From assembly GCA_030704615.1 (NCBI GenBank), contig CM060731.1:57700756-57764755 (forward strand): 64,000 nt of DNA, written 5' to 3'. Under the pieces are notes generated by a model that was given only the letters and a program-made list of their open reading frames with translations, was not told the origin of the DNA and did no database searches. Shown here piece by piece: positions 53,212-62,760 of this stretch. The stretch is from Takakia lepidozioides. Its lineage: Eukaryota; Streptophyta; Takakiopsida; Takakiales; Takakiaceae. The number at the start of each line of letters is the position of its first letter. Within the stretch, counting starts at the first letter, position 1. The translations under genes and the position numbers were made by a program.

Positions 53212-53592
53212 CTGAAGTCGTCATGACTAGGAGTGCGGAACCCCGCGAAGCCATAACATATTTTGTAGTACAATAATTGTAACAAAGATAATGTCATTGC
53301 CTTGGTGACCTATGATACGTGACTACTCCATGGACGTGGGTTTGGGAATTCAAACCTCGTACCATATCACTAGGACAGTGACATTTTCTTGTTATAATTG
53401 TTGTACCATACCACCAAGAGAAAGAAATTTCATATTGTGTACACATCAAAGTCAGGGAGGAGGATGGAATAGTCGATGTAGATGCCCCGCCCATTAATAA
53501 ACACCAAGTTCCATCCAGTGATTAGATTCTACTCTTCATGCGACTGTTTGAAGCCCCAAGCTTAAAAAAATGGACCGGGTTTCATCTATTAG
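53212..53592 (+). repeat. Duplicated module, copy 2
   Basis: It matches 51970-52375 in the same orientation, with its own MITE-like hairpin at 53267-53404. Confidence 0.9.
53267..53404. mobile_element. MITE-like element (copy 2)
   Basis: GTACAATAATTGTAACAAAG at the left and TTGTTATAATTGTTGTAC at the right form the ends of an imperfect long inverted repeat, as in copy 1. Confidence 0.75.
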
Positions 53593-53744
53593 GGTGGGCT
53601 GAATATACCAGTGTTCCATACGCACCTAGCCGCTTTTTGTTATCTATTCATTCCTAAGGGGAGTACTATAGTTCCATAATTCAAATTTTCTTCAGTTTTA
53701 TGGCCTTCACAATTTATTATTTTATTATTTTATATTTTATAAAA

Positions 53745-53905
53745 TACACAAAACAGGGGACAGATGCCCTGGAAGTTTTACTATAAGTAAGGAAAAAATA
53801 ACCTTACAAGAGCCATGAGGCAAAGAATAGAGGTACCACTGGTGACCAAAAAATCCATAGAAATGGATCCAGAGTCAGAGCACTAAGAACTATACAACTG
53901 AGAAC
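53745..53905 (-). mobile_element. Retroposon 3' tail remnant (family with CCAGGGC...GTCCCC end)
   Basis: Plus strand ACAGGGGACAGATGCCCTGGAAGTTTTA plus AAGGAAAAAATAACCTTAC closely resembles 55120-55190 (AAAGGGGACAATAGCCCTGG and AAGGGAAAAAATTAAACCTTA). Both are joined on their left to A/T runs that read as poly(A) on the minus strand, suggesting 3' ends of a LINE or SINE family inserted on the minus strand. Confidence 0.55.
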
Positions 53906-54484
53906 TAAGAACTACACTAGAACAACTCTACATACTACCCCTTTTCCTTTTAGAGGCTTCAAAAGACAATTGGGCCTTAGATTTTCCTTTCCTAAGGCTA
54001 TACTTATGCCTCCAATTGACTTCCTGGTCTTCAACATCCAGAGGAGAGTGCATGGCACTAACGGAGCTGCCAGCAGGAAGGGAGTGCTTCATGCCATTCG
54101 ACTCGAGATTCGGAATGTCTCTTGCGGAAGATTCCACATTATCCCCACGAGTTGTTTCCACATTGAGTTCCATTATATTCACCTCCCTTCAGAAAATTCC
54201 CTGAAGTTGTATTATATTCAATTCTATTCATATTTATCCTTTGCGTTCCATCACATTCATCTTAGTTCCATCACATTTAATTCATTTCAATTTCGTCCTT
54301 TCACATTTGCTCCTTGCATTGAGTTTATTATTATCAAATACGATTTTTTCTATCAACATGAAGAACCTATTTTATATTAGTTTCAATGATTTATTTAAAT
54401 AATGATTTCGTTGATTTCATTGTTTGTTTTTTGCATATTGTTTCAAAGAATATATAGGATTTTTAATTCAATCTTTGCAAATAT

Positions 54485-54716
54485 CAAACAATTTTTTTTA
54501 AATTTTTTTAAAGAAACCTGGGAGCGACAGCCCACAGTTCAGGCCCTTGAGGAGGGGGAAAAATTAACCCCCTTTTCATTTATGGGCCATGAGGCCTAGA
54601 GGACGATCAACGTCAAGACATACCGTCAAGAACAATCCCACACACGGGGCAGGGGGGTTGAACCCCGAACCACCAAGGCGACACTGTGCACTTACCAGCT
54701 GAGCTACCAGCCGAAG
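54485..54716 (-). mobile_element. tRNA-derived SINE, apparently full length (family 1)
   Basis: On the minus strand it starts GGCACTTCGGCTGG, with A box TAGCTCAGCTGG (perfect match to TRGCNNAGYNGG) and B box GGTTCAACCCC, about 40 bases apart. A 130-bp body follows, ending CTGTCGCTCCCAGGTTTC and an A/T-rich tail (54491-54512). The total is about 230 bp. The spacing and head are those of a polymerase III promoter, but the fold beyond the boxes is not a functional tRNA. The same 3' end recurs at 62.08-62.16 kb. Confidence 0.85.
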
Positions 54717-55109
54717 TGCCAAAATTACTTTTTCATGAGGCTTTGAAAATACTACTAGGGCTTCGTGTTGCTCCGCACTACGACAACTTCTGAGAACAAC
54801 GTCCATATAGATGGGCTATATTTAAGTTTTATGAACAGATGAACATTTATTGGCTCTCTTGTAGAGAGAAACGACCTTACATGTCAAGCCTCGGATTGGT
54901 GTGTTGTGGTGATCCTTTCTTCTTATGTTTTGCCGAAGCAAGAGAGCCCATTGCAATTTGAGGTTCCTTCATATTGTTAATCGTTATTCGTGATTTCTCA
55001 AGTACTTCAGCTGAAAGCCCAAAATTTATTTCATTTGATATCAATTCGACCGGTGTAATAATGACTGTGGCTCATTTTGATACAACAAGTTAGACTTAGA
55101 TTTGGATTT

Positions 55110-55190
55110 TTTTTTTTTTTTTGGTTTTTTGAAAAAGGGGACAATAGCCCTGGAAATTTATTAAAAGGGAAAAAATTAAACCTTATGTAA
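55110..55190 (-). mobile_element. Retroposon 3' tail remnant, second copy
   Basis: The T-run at 55110-55123 plus TTTTTTGAAAAAGGGGACAA and AGCCCTGGAAATTTATTA match 53745-53800 and read as a 3' end with poly(A) on the minus strand. Confidence 0.55.
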
Positions 55191-55439
55191 TGCATTTGGA
55201 TTATGAATGTTGTTTATATGATATCTTTTTCATCTTTATTTTCAATTGGTTTAGATTTCAAATCGTTTGGATTTTTATTTAATGTCACAGTTCCATGAAA
55301 AAACTTTGTTGTTTTCTAGTTAATGCGTATTTGTTCCAGCGTTCATCATGTAATTTGTCTTTAATTAAAACTTATTTTATCCTGCTCTCCACGTTAATAT
55401 TTTGTTTTTCCATCTCTCTATCATTTTCACTCGAGCAAC

Positions 55440-55612
55440 AACCAGCATGTAGCCCAGTGGTAATGGGCACATACCACGTTGGATGTGATTGTGGGTTCAA
55501 ATCACAGTTGTGTGTCATGAAGGTGTCCACCTTCCTAGCGGAAGGCAGCAGCCCTTGGGGGTGAAGTGACTCCATAAGTTACGCTTTCCTTCGGGAGGCG
55601 TCATACTTTTTT
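55440..55612 (+). mobile_element. tRNA-derived SINE (family 2)
   Basis: A box TAGCCCAGTGGTAATGG and B box GGTTCAAATCA are about 40 bp apart, followed by a body with a hairpin-prone stretch (GAAGGTGTCCACCTTC, 55519-55534; CCTTCGGGAGG) and ending in a short T run. Its head and body differ from family 1. Confidence 0.75.
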
Positions 55613-55859
55613 CACTCGAGTTGTGCAAAATTGGATGCCATCCTTGGGGCCGGTATATGTCCAAAGGAAGTCTATGAGATTTGTAAGTATGTCAGTCTGA
55701 ATATTACAAAACAGTCTCCTCTAATATGGGCACTTGGTTGTATGTGGTAGCCACTGCGTCTTGAATCTTGGGCCATGCAGCTTTACTATATGTTTTAATT
55801 AAGGGACCATTAAAATTGTTAGTATTGCCAGCCTCATATTGTACACCTACTCAAAAGAT

Positions 55860-57290
55860 ACCAGAACATCTAAGGTGGTTATCCTGTTGGAATACATATC
55901 CAAAGGGGTATTTTCGAGAATGCTATCTTGCACAATTCCACCTTTCAGGATGTCAGCACTGAGCATGCACCAGTCTGACCTTCTCCAGGGCTGCCAGGCT
56001 GGCACAAGCATGGATAACGCAAATGAATGTGACCTGGTCAGGTTACTCTTCTTCCTGTATCATTTGCTCAGAAATCTCCAAACCCTCCCTACCACATCAA
56101 TGCTGGGCATATCCTACAATCATGGCATTCCATGAGATCGCACTTCTTTGACCCATGTTGTCAAACACTCGACGTGTATCAGTTATGCTCCAGCATTTGG
56201 CATACATGTCCACCAGGGCAGTGTCCAGAATGATATCTGGCTCTATTCCGGCTTTCATGATGTCAGCATGGACCTCTTTGCCCTTCTCTAGGGCTGCGAG
56301 GCTGGCGCAAGCCTTTAGCACACAAACAAACATGACTTGATTGGGTGTCACCCTTTCCTATATATTTGCTCGTAGATCTCCAAAGCCTCCCTACCACACC
56401 AATGCTGGGCATATCCTGAAATGATTGCGTTCCATGAGACCACACTGCGTTGGGCTATCTTGTCAAACACTTGACGGGCCTCCTCAATGTTCCCGCATTT
56501 GGAATACATGTCAAGCAAGGTAGTTTCTAGTATGGTATCTGGCACAATTCCAGCCTTTTGAATGCCTTGCCCATCTCCCAGGCTGCGAGGCTGGCACAGA
56601 CATTGGCAACACAGACATGTGACCTTGTCATGGGTCACCCCTTGCTGAATCATTTGCTCATACTAGGTCTCCAAAGCCTCCCTACCACACCCATGCTGGG
56701 CATATCCTGTGATCATTGTCTTCCATGAGACCACACTGCGTTGAGCCATATTGTCAAACACATGACGGGCATCCTGTATGTCGCCGCATTTGGCATACAT
56801 GTCAACCAGGGCAATATCCAGAACAATATCTGTCACAATTCTAGCTTTCATGATGTCAGCATGGACAACTTTGCCCTTCTCTAGGGCTGTCAGGCTTGCA
56901 CAATCATTGACAATGCAGATGAACATGACCTGGTCCGGTGTCACCACTTCTTGTATCATTTTCTCATAGGTCTCCAAAGTCTCCTTACCAAACCCATGCT
57001 GGGCAAATCCTGCAATCATTGCACTCCATGACACCACATTTCGTGTATCCATTTTTTCAAACACTCTGTTTGCATCATATATGCTGCCACATTTGCAATA
57101 AATGTCGATGAGGGCAGGTTCGAGTGTGGTATCTGGCACAATTTCGGATTTCATGATATCAGCATGGACCCCTTTGCCCTTCTCCAGCACTGCCAGGCTG
57201 GCACAACCACCAAGAACGCAAATGAATGTAACTTGGTTCGGTGTCACCTTTTCTTGTATCATTTGCTCATCGGTCGCCAAAGCCTCCCTA
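55860..57290 (-). pseudogene. PLS-type PPR gene remnant, about 4-5 repeat triplets
   Basis: Frames 57280-56663, 56653-56348 and 56351-56097 carry recurring units: NVVSWSAMIAGFAQHG, ETYEKMIQ, TPDQVMFICIVNDCASLTAL, EKGKVVHADIMKARIV and ALVDMYAKCGDIQDARHVFD. The first two frames are in phase and separated by a TAG (56663); a one-base shift near 56350 leads to the third. A further decayed unit extends to about 55860. PLS-class PPR proteins recognise organelle RNA and usually end in an E/DYW editing domain; none is seen here. The repeat unit recurs every 300 bp or so at DNA level (GCTGGGCATATCCTG-type phrase near 56100, 56405, 56695 and 56997). Confidence 0.88.
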
Positions 57291-57830
57291 AGACTCGCTC
57301 TTGTCCATCATCCCCAATGGAAAGAAAAACATATCAGTTCTGTCATGCAGATGATACTCCTAACAGACAAGCAGCCAGAATCCCTGTCCTCTATTGAAAA
57401 GAAGTAGGCCCAGATACCAAGTTAATTTCAGCAGAAGTTTAGATGTTTGGTACCGATGCAGTGAGAAAGAATGGCACAAGGCCAGCTGCAACATCAGTCC
57501 ATATAGCTTTTGCAAGCACTGCTGGTGACAAGGTAGTTTGTAGAGGCATCTGTTTGTAGCGGTAAAAAATTGTTCATGTTGATGCCAATTATCTGTATAC
57601 GATCACAAAGAAAGTTAGACAACGGGTACGTAAGGTCCAACCGAAAAGAAGAATAAAATACTGGAGAGGAAGCAGGGAGGGGTAGTAAGAGCCTGGGGAG
57701 GATCTGTTGATTGTTGTGCGAGATGTCTACATGGCAGGCCTTTTGCACACATGAATGGCCTTGATTCGAAGTGTACATGACAAGCTTACCCAGCACTTCA
57801 GCCTCAGATATGCCATATGTTGGCACATGC
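57291..57830. other. Spacer between PPR pieces
   Basis: No motif was recognised; it may be an intron or inserted sequence within the decayed PPR gene, since the next repeat on the same strand begins at about 57965. Confidence 0.4.
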
Positions 57831-57834
57831 ATTG

Positions 57835-58000
57835 AGGATGCAAATGAATGTGACCCCGTTGGGAGTCATTCCTTCCTGTTGCATTAGCTTATACATCTTG
57901 AAAGCCTCCCTACCATACACATGCTTGGCATATCCTGCTATCATTATATTTCATGTAGACATATCTCGGTCAGGCATTCTTTCAAACACTTGTTTCCAGT
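57835..58000 (-). pseudogene. PPR fragment continuing the minus-strand array
   Basis: Minus-strand translation gives VFERMPDRDMST, a stop, NIMIAGYAKHVYGREAFKMY, then MTPNGVTFICILNACAN. It is one repeat pair of the same family, with a stop inside the SWN position. Confidence 0.8.
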
Positions 58001-58500
58001 CTATGACATGGATGAGCAATCATGGATAACCTCAAAGATTTACCCACTCTCTATGTTCACCAACTTTCATGCCCTTGAGGCTGAGCCTAAAGCTTCCCCA
58101 GTCCCGTTGGGGTCTCACAGTTGGCAGCTCACACACAACATCTTCATTTGTATATTAAGGAGAAGTGGCAGACTGACATGTTGCTACACACTACTAGTGC
58201 TAAAATTGCTCGTGCAGAAAGATGTTAATCAGGACAAGAGAAAAAGTTCAAGGTTCACCTTGTAAAAGATTGCGGCCATGGCCACCTCGATTGTAGAAGC
58301 CACCACTGCTAGACCTTCCTCTCATGTCTGATAACTCATTGTTTGGTCAACCCTACAAAACCAATTTCTCATCACTAATCACATACCTTGAATTCCCTCT
58401 CTTCTCTTGGACAGTAGAGAGTCGTTCAGAGTCTAGCAACATAATCCATGTGACCATGCACATTTTTCTGGATTACATCTGCTTGTAACATGGAAATTTA
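58001..58500. other. No gene recognised
   Basis: Lies between PPR and OSB fragments; no motif seen. Confidence 0.35.
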
Positions 58501-58504
58501 GGGC

Positions 58505-58584
58505 CAATTCTGACAAGAGGGGAAAACAGGGTGAAATGTGTTGAAGACGGTGCCTTCATTAGCAGTGCCTTGTTCTATCAATTG

Positions 58585-58625
<41 letters not shown>

Positions 58626-58715
58626 CCAGTTGACCATCTACCCACGCTGATTTCTTGTAGCTATTGATGCACAGGGAATCAGAAGTAATCTTGTGTTTGA
58701 AATCTGAACCTCTAT
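58505..58715 (-). pseudogene. OSB fragment piece, interrupted by a (GTT)n run
   Basis: The sequences TTCTGACAAGAGGGGAAAAC to GGTGCCTTCATTAGCAGT, and ACCATCTACCCACGCTGATT to TTGTGTTTGAAATCTG, are inverse matches to the region around the OSB copies in the CACTA element (6975-7035 and about 7425-7490). The PDF block itself is lost. Confidence 0.55.
58583..58624. repeat. (GTT)n microsatellite
   Basis: About 14 uninterrupted GTT units. Confidence 0.97.
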
Positions 58716-58904
58716 CCCTGGTCCTTCATCTATCCCTGCCTGTGAACGAACCAAAGCTTCTCCTCATCTCTGTTTTTGTCAAAGTCAATCTAAACCACCA
58801 CAGATCCACCCAACGAGCTAACTTACAAAATTCAATATGCATCTCAGGGCTGAGTCTGATGAGAGGGAAAAACAGGCTGAAATAAGTCGAAGAAGAAGGT
58901 GCCC

Positions 58905-60460
58905 TCACCACATTGGCCTTGACCTTGTGGCATGACCCATGAGGATTTGACCATCAACCCAAAATGACCTCTTGTGTGTGTTGCTTGTGTCTGTAGTCAG
59001 GTAATGGTGGATTGGTCTGTGAGAACCACCACGGTGCAGCAGAGCAGGCAGAGATTGAAAACCTTGCACCTCTTTGCCCTTTTCCAGGGCTGCCAGGCTT
59101 GCACATGCATTGCAAATGCACACAAACGTGATGTGGTTGGGCTTCACCCCTTCCCCCATCATTTGATCATAGGTCTCCAAAGCCACCAACCCACATCCCT
59201 GCTGTGCATACCCTGCAAGTATCGCGTGCCAGGACACAACATCTTGTTCAACCATAGTGTTGAAAACTCCCTTCGCATCCTTGGCGTGAATCCACTTTGG
59301 ATAATGTGAATGTGCACCTGCTTCCCAGCTTCCAGACCTTTAATCTTGATGCACTTAAGCAAAAGACAGACAAACGTATCTAAATCTGCTGAAATGCCTC
59401 CCACATTGGCATATATGTCCACGAGGGTATTGTTCAGAATGACATCTGGTACAATTTTTCCAGGGCTGCCAGACTTGCACAACCATTGCAATCACACACA
59501 AACGTGATGTGGTCGAGCTTCACCCCTTCCCCCATCATTTGCTCCACAACACCAAATCTCGTTCAGCCATACTGTCAAACACTCCCACTGCATCCTCGAT
59601 GCACCCACATTTTGCATACATGTCCACGAGGGTATCGTTCAGAACCACATCTGGTACAATTCCAACTTTTGCGATGCAACCATGCACCTCTTTACCCTTT
59701 CCAGGGCTGCTAGGCTTGCAAACGCACAGATGTGATGTGGTCGGGCTTCACCCCTTCCAACATCATTTGTTCATAGGTCTCCAAAGCCTCCATCCTGCAC
59801 CCCTGCTGTGCATACCCTGCAAGCATCGCGTTCCACGACACCACATTTCATTCAGCCATATTGTTGAACACTACCTTCGCATCCTCGATGCTCCCACATT
59901 TGGCATACATGTCCACGAGGGCATTGTTCAGAATGACATCGGGTACAATTCCAGCCCTGACAATGTCGCCATGGGCCTCTTTGCCATTTTCCAGAGATGT
60001 TAGGCTTGCACATGGACGCACACAAAAGTGATGTGGTTGGGCTTTACCCCTTCCCCCATCATTTGCTCATAGGTCTCAAAAGCCTCCACCCCACGTCCCT
60101 GCTGTGCATACCCTGCAAGCATTGCGCTCCACGACACCACATCTCGTTCAGCCTGCATATTGTTGTTCAAAACTGCCTTTGCATCCTTAATGCACCCACA
60201 TTTGGCATACATGTCCACCAGGGCAGTGTTCAAAATGACATCTGGTACAATTCCAGCTTTGACGATGTCATCATGGACCTCTTTGCCCTTTTCCAAGGCT
60301 CCCAGGCTTGCAGACACATTGCAAACGCAAACGAATGTGATGTGGTTGGGCTTCACCCCTTCCCCTTCATTGGCTCATAGGTCTCGAAAGCCTCCACCCC
60401 ACGTCCCTGCTGTGCATACCCTGCAAGCATCGCGGCAGCAGCTGCAGCGACACAGTTGAT
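58905..60460 (-). pseudogene. PPR array remnant, minus strand
   Basis: At least four decayed repeat triplets: [20 protein letters not shown] with KPNHITFVCICNACASLAAL (58905-59255), a displaced N-terminal-like unit (CIKIKGLEAGKQVHIHIIQS, 59300-59440), further units at 59490-60000, and the best one at 60000-60356 (NTALVDMYAKCGCIKDAKAV, then [17 protein letters not shown]). Frames change repeatedly. The N-terminal unit in the middle shows that the order is scrambled, not just decayed. Each unit is similar to the PPR pieces in the CACTA element. Confidence 0.87.
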
Positions 60461-60538
60461 AAAATCAGGCACCTCAACCATGACCACAGCTTCTGGAAGA
60501 GGAGCAAGAGAGGGAGTCCATGTGAAGATGCTGGGCAT

Positions 60539-61125
60539 GTGAAGATGCTTTGTGAGGCAGGAAGACTGAAAGAGGCTCTACGGACTTTAAACCAAGGAGG
60601 CATTTCAGCAGATTCAGATACGTATGTGTGTCTCTTGCGTAAGTGCATCAAGATGAAAGGCCTTGAAGCTGGAAAGCAAGTGCACATTCACATTATCCAG
60701 AGTGGATTTAGCCAAATGTTTTTCTACTCAACACCCTTGTCAACATGTATGTTAAGTGCGGGAGCATCATGGATGCTCACCAAGTGTTCAACAGAATGCC
60801 TCAACCATCTTTGATCACGTGGAATATAATGTTGGCAGGTTTACCAAGCATGGATGTGGTACGAATGCTTTGGAGACCCATGAGCAAATGATGCACGAAG
60901 GGGTGAAGCCCAACCACATCACATTCGTTTGCGTTTGCAATGGTGTGCAAGTCTGGGAGCCCTGGAAAAAGGGAATTAAGAGGTCCATGATGACATCGTC
61001 AAGGCTGGAATTGTACCAGATGTCATTCTGAACACTGCCCTGGTGGACATGTATGCCAACTGTGGGTGCATTAAGGATGCAAAGGCAGTTTTCAACAATA
61101 CGCAGGCTGAACAAAATGTGGTATG
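60539..61125 (+). pseudogene. PPR gene 5' remnant, plus strand (head-to-head with the minus-strand array)
   Basis: It reads MKMLCEAGRLKEALRTLNQG, DTYVCLLRKCIKMKGLEAGK, then QVHIHIIQSGFSQ. After a one-base shift it continues as NTLVNMYVKCGSIMDAHQVF and RMPQPSLITWNIMLAG, then a PPR pair ending AKAVFNNTQAEQNVV near 61120. The first part has the look of the N-terminal repeats of a real PPR gene. It is cut at about 61125, where OSB sequence on the opposite strand begins. Confidence 0.82.
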
Positions 61126-61134
61126 CATGCAGGT

Positions 61135-61445
61135 TTCTTGTAGCTATTGATCCACATGGAATTATACGTAATCTTGTGCTTGAAATCTGGTCCTCTTGGA
61201 TGAATCTGGCCCCACACTCTATCCCTTCTCCTTCAGCTATCCATGCCTCTGCACAAATCATGCATTCATCTTTGCCCTTGTTGCTAGCAGCGGATAATGA
61301 CAGCCTAGATTTGTTCTAGGAAACACCTAATCACACTAGTTCCTATGCTGAATTGCGTCCGCTACTCTCTGTCATCTAACAGGCATTCAACTTTTTGCTT
61401 CGGTTGTCCCACCATTGACTGGGGTCAGAATTCAACATGGAAATT
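61135..61445 (-). pseudogene. OSB PDF-motif fragment (third locus)
   Basis: Minus strand: an exon-like piece reads SDPSQWWDNRSKK (near 61395-61437) with TTGAAT where the copy at 7217 has GTGAAT, so the splice donor is lost. PRGPDFKHK follows near 61180-61205. It keeps the conserved His-Lys after PDFK better than the CACTA copies do, so it may be closer to the source gene. The interior matches the CACTA copies throughout. Confidence 0.68.
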
Positions 61446-62060
61446 TAGGGCTGATCATGATTATATCCTCAACCTTGCTGCTAGCAGCTGACACTGACGG
61501 CGTGAAATTCTTCTAGAAACACGGCCTGCTAAGACCAAGCTGACTGTCCCAAGAACCTTGTAAACATTAGGAAGAATACCAAATCATGGTACTAACAGGA
61601 GTAGAGAGCCCACATTTGTTTGCAGGATGGACAAACTTCTTCACATCGTACATTAAACAAAAACCACACCTTGCGATTGCGGTTGTCCCACCATTGTGCA
61701 AATTCCTGTGAGAGCTCCTGCGGTGAGCTTCTGCGATGTACTCATAATCTGCAAATGGAAATGTCTCAATCTGCGATCGGACGCGGGGGCATCATCCTCC
61801 CTTCCCCGCGCACATTTCTCCCGGTTTATTTTTCTTTATTTTTCGGTTATTTTTGGGCAGTCTGGGTAGGTAGAAAAAACTTGACGACGTACGAAACGTG
61901 GCTACGACAGGTGGCAACGAAACGTGGCGACGATGATGTGGCACTATGGCACCCTATTCCTGCTCTACGCTAAACTAGCTCTCGACCTTCGGTGGTCGCT
62001 AGAATGACATATTTACTATTCATGAATTTATACTGAAAAAGAAAAAACCACACAAGGTTA
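61446..62060. other. Flank shared with the CACTA interior, then no gene recognised
   Basis: 61530-61625 is the inverse of 3105-3210 in the CACTA element (shared GTACCATGATTTGGTATTCT on the opposite strand). Beyond 61630 nothing was recognised. Confidence 0.45.
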
Positions 62061-62074
62061 TGTCTGTCGGAGAA

Positions 62075-62170
62075 ATCAATAATAACCCCCCTCCTCTAGG
62101 GCCTAATTGTGAATTGTCGCTCCCAGGTTTCCTTTTCAAAAACTAAAAAAAGAAAGAAAAAGAAAAAAAG
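62075..62170 (+). mobile_element. SINE family 1, 3' end (plus strand)
   Basis: AATAACCCCCCTCCTCTAGG, then CTAATTGTGAATTGTCGCTC and CCAGGTTTCC followed by an A-rich tail match the 3' end of the SINE at 54485-54716. The tRNA head is missing. Confidence 0.75.
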
Positions 62171-62189
62171 TTTTCTTTTTGTAATTTCT

Positions 62190-62265
62190 TGTAAAGGAAG
62201 ACACCTGGGAGCAACCACTCACAAATCAATCCCTTTCATTGCCTTAATCACAATGAAAGAACTTT
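62190..62265 (-). mobile_element. SINE family 1, 3' end (minus strand)
   Basis: GAAGACACCTGGGAGCAACC and ATCAATCCCTTTCATT are the inverse of the SINE 3' end. Together with 62075-62170 it forms a tail-to-tail pair around an A-rich spacer. Confidence 0.7.
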
Positions 62266-62267
62266 GA

Positions 62268-62760
62268 CAAGGCCAGGCATTGGGCATTGGGATCGCGGAT
62301 GACATGCCAGCTTTTCAGTTTTAAAATGAAACTGTTACTTGCTTAGAGGAGACTAAACTATGATATATATGAGATGAAATCTTGACCTCTCTTCTGCTCA
62401 GTTATTCAGACATTGTTAGACGGCAATGATCAGATCGCATGATATCATGAGAAACAGGTCGCCCTTGCAATCCCACATTGGGACAACCCAGAAGCTACCA
62501 ACAAGTAGCTTGAGAGAACTAGCAATCCACCTCTGCTCCTTCAGTTTCTAAAACAGAAAAGGTCGAGATTGCAACACTACTGCTACATCTCATTTGCTAA
62601 TTAAATGGGGACAAAAAGATTTGATTTGTAAATATTTTCCAAACTGGTCACTCTTTAGTGAATGTACATATATCAATAGCATGTATCTAGATATTAAAAA
62701 GAAAAACCAGAAATAAAACTATTTTACAGGTACATGTGAGTCCAATCCAGGCTTCGTTTT
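62268..62760 (+). pseudogene. Partial duplicate of the pseudokinase gene (end of exon 7 plus intron 7)
   Basis: From GGGATCGCGGATGACAT onward it matches 44290-44700 with small indels. The exon 7 donor, GACAT|GTCAGC in the gene, is GACATGCCAGC here, so GT is lost. Just before, AACTTTGACAAGGCCAGGC resembles part of exon 5 (GCTTTGACAAGACCAGGC), so the duplicate may also be deleted internally. The copy ends near GTACATGTGAG, about where the gene shows AGGTACAGTCATGAG, shortly before exon 8. Confidence 0.88.

Noticed and set aside
54650-54716. A minus-strand tRNA gene
   Set aside because: It continues into a 130-bp body with an A/T-rich tail, so it is a SINE head and not a tRNA gene.
55440-55612. 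Terminator-like hairpins with T runs
   Set aside because: The palindromes and the T run belong to the body of a SINE; nothing indicates transcription termination of a neighbouring gene.
58905-61125. A functional PPR protein gene
   Set aside because: Frames shift repeatedly, the N-terminal unit is displaced, and the strand flips at about 60.5 kb.
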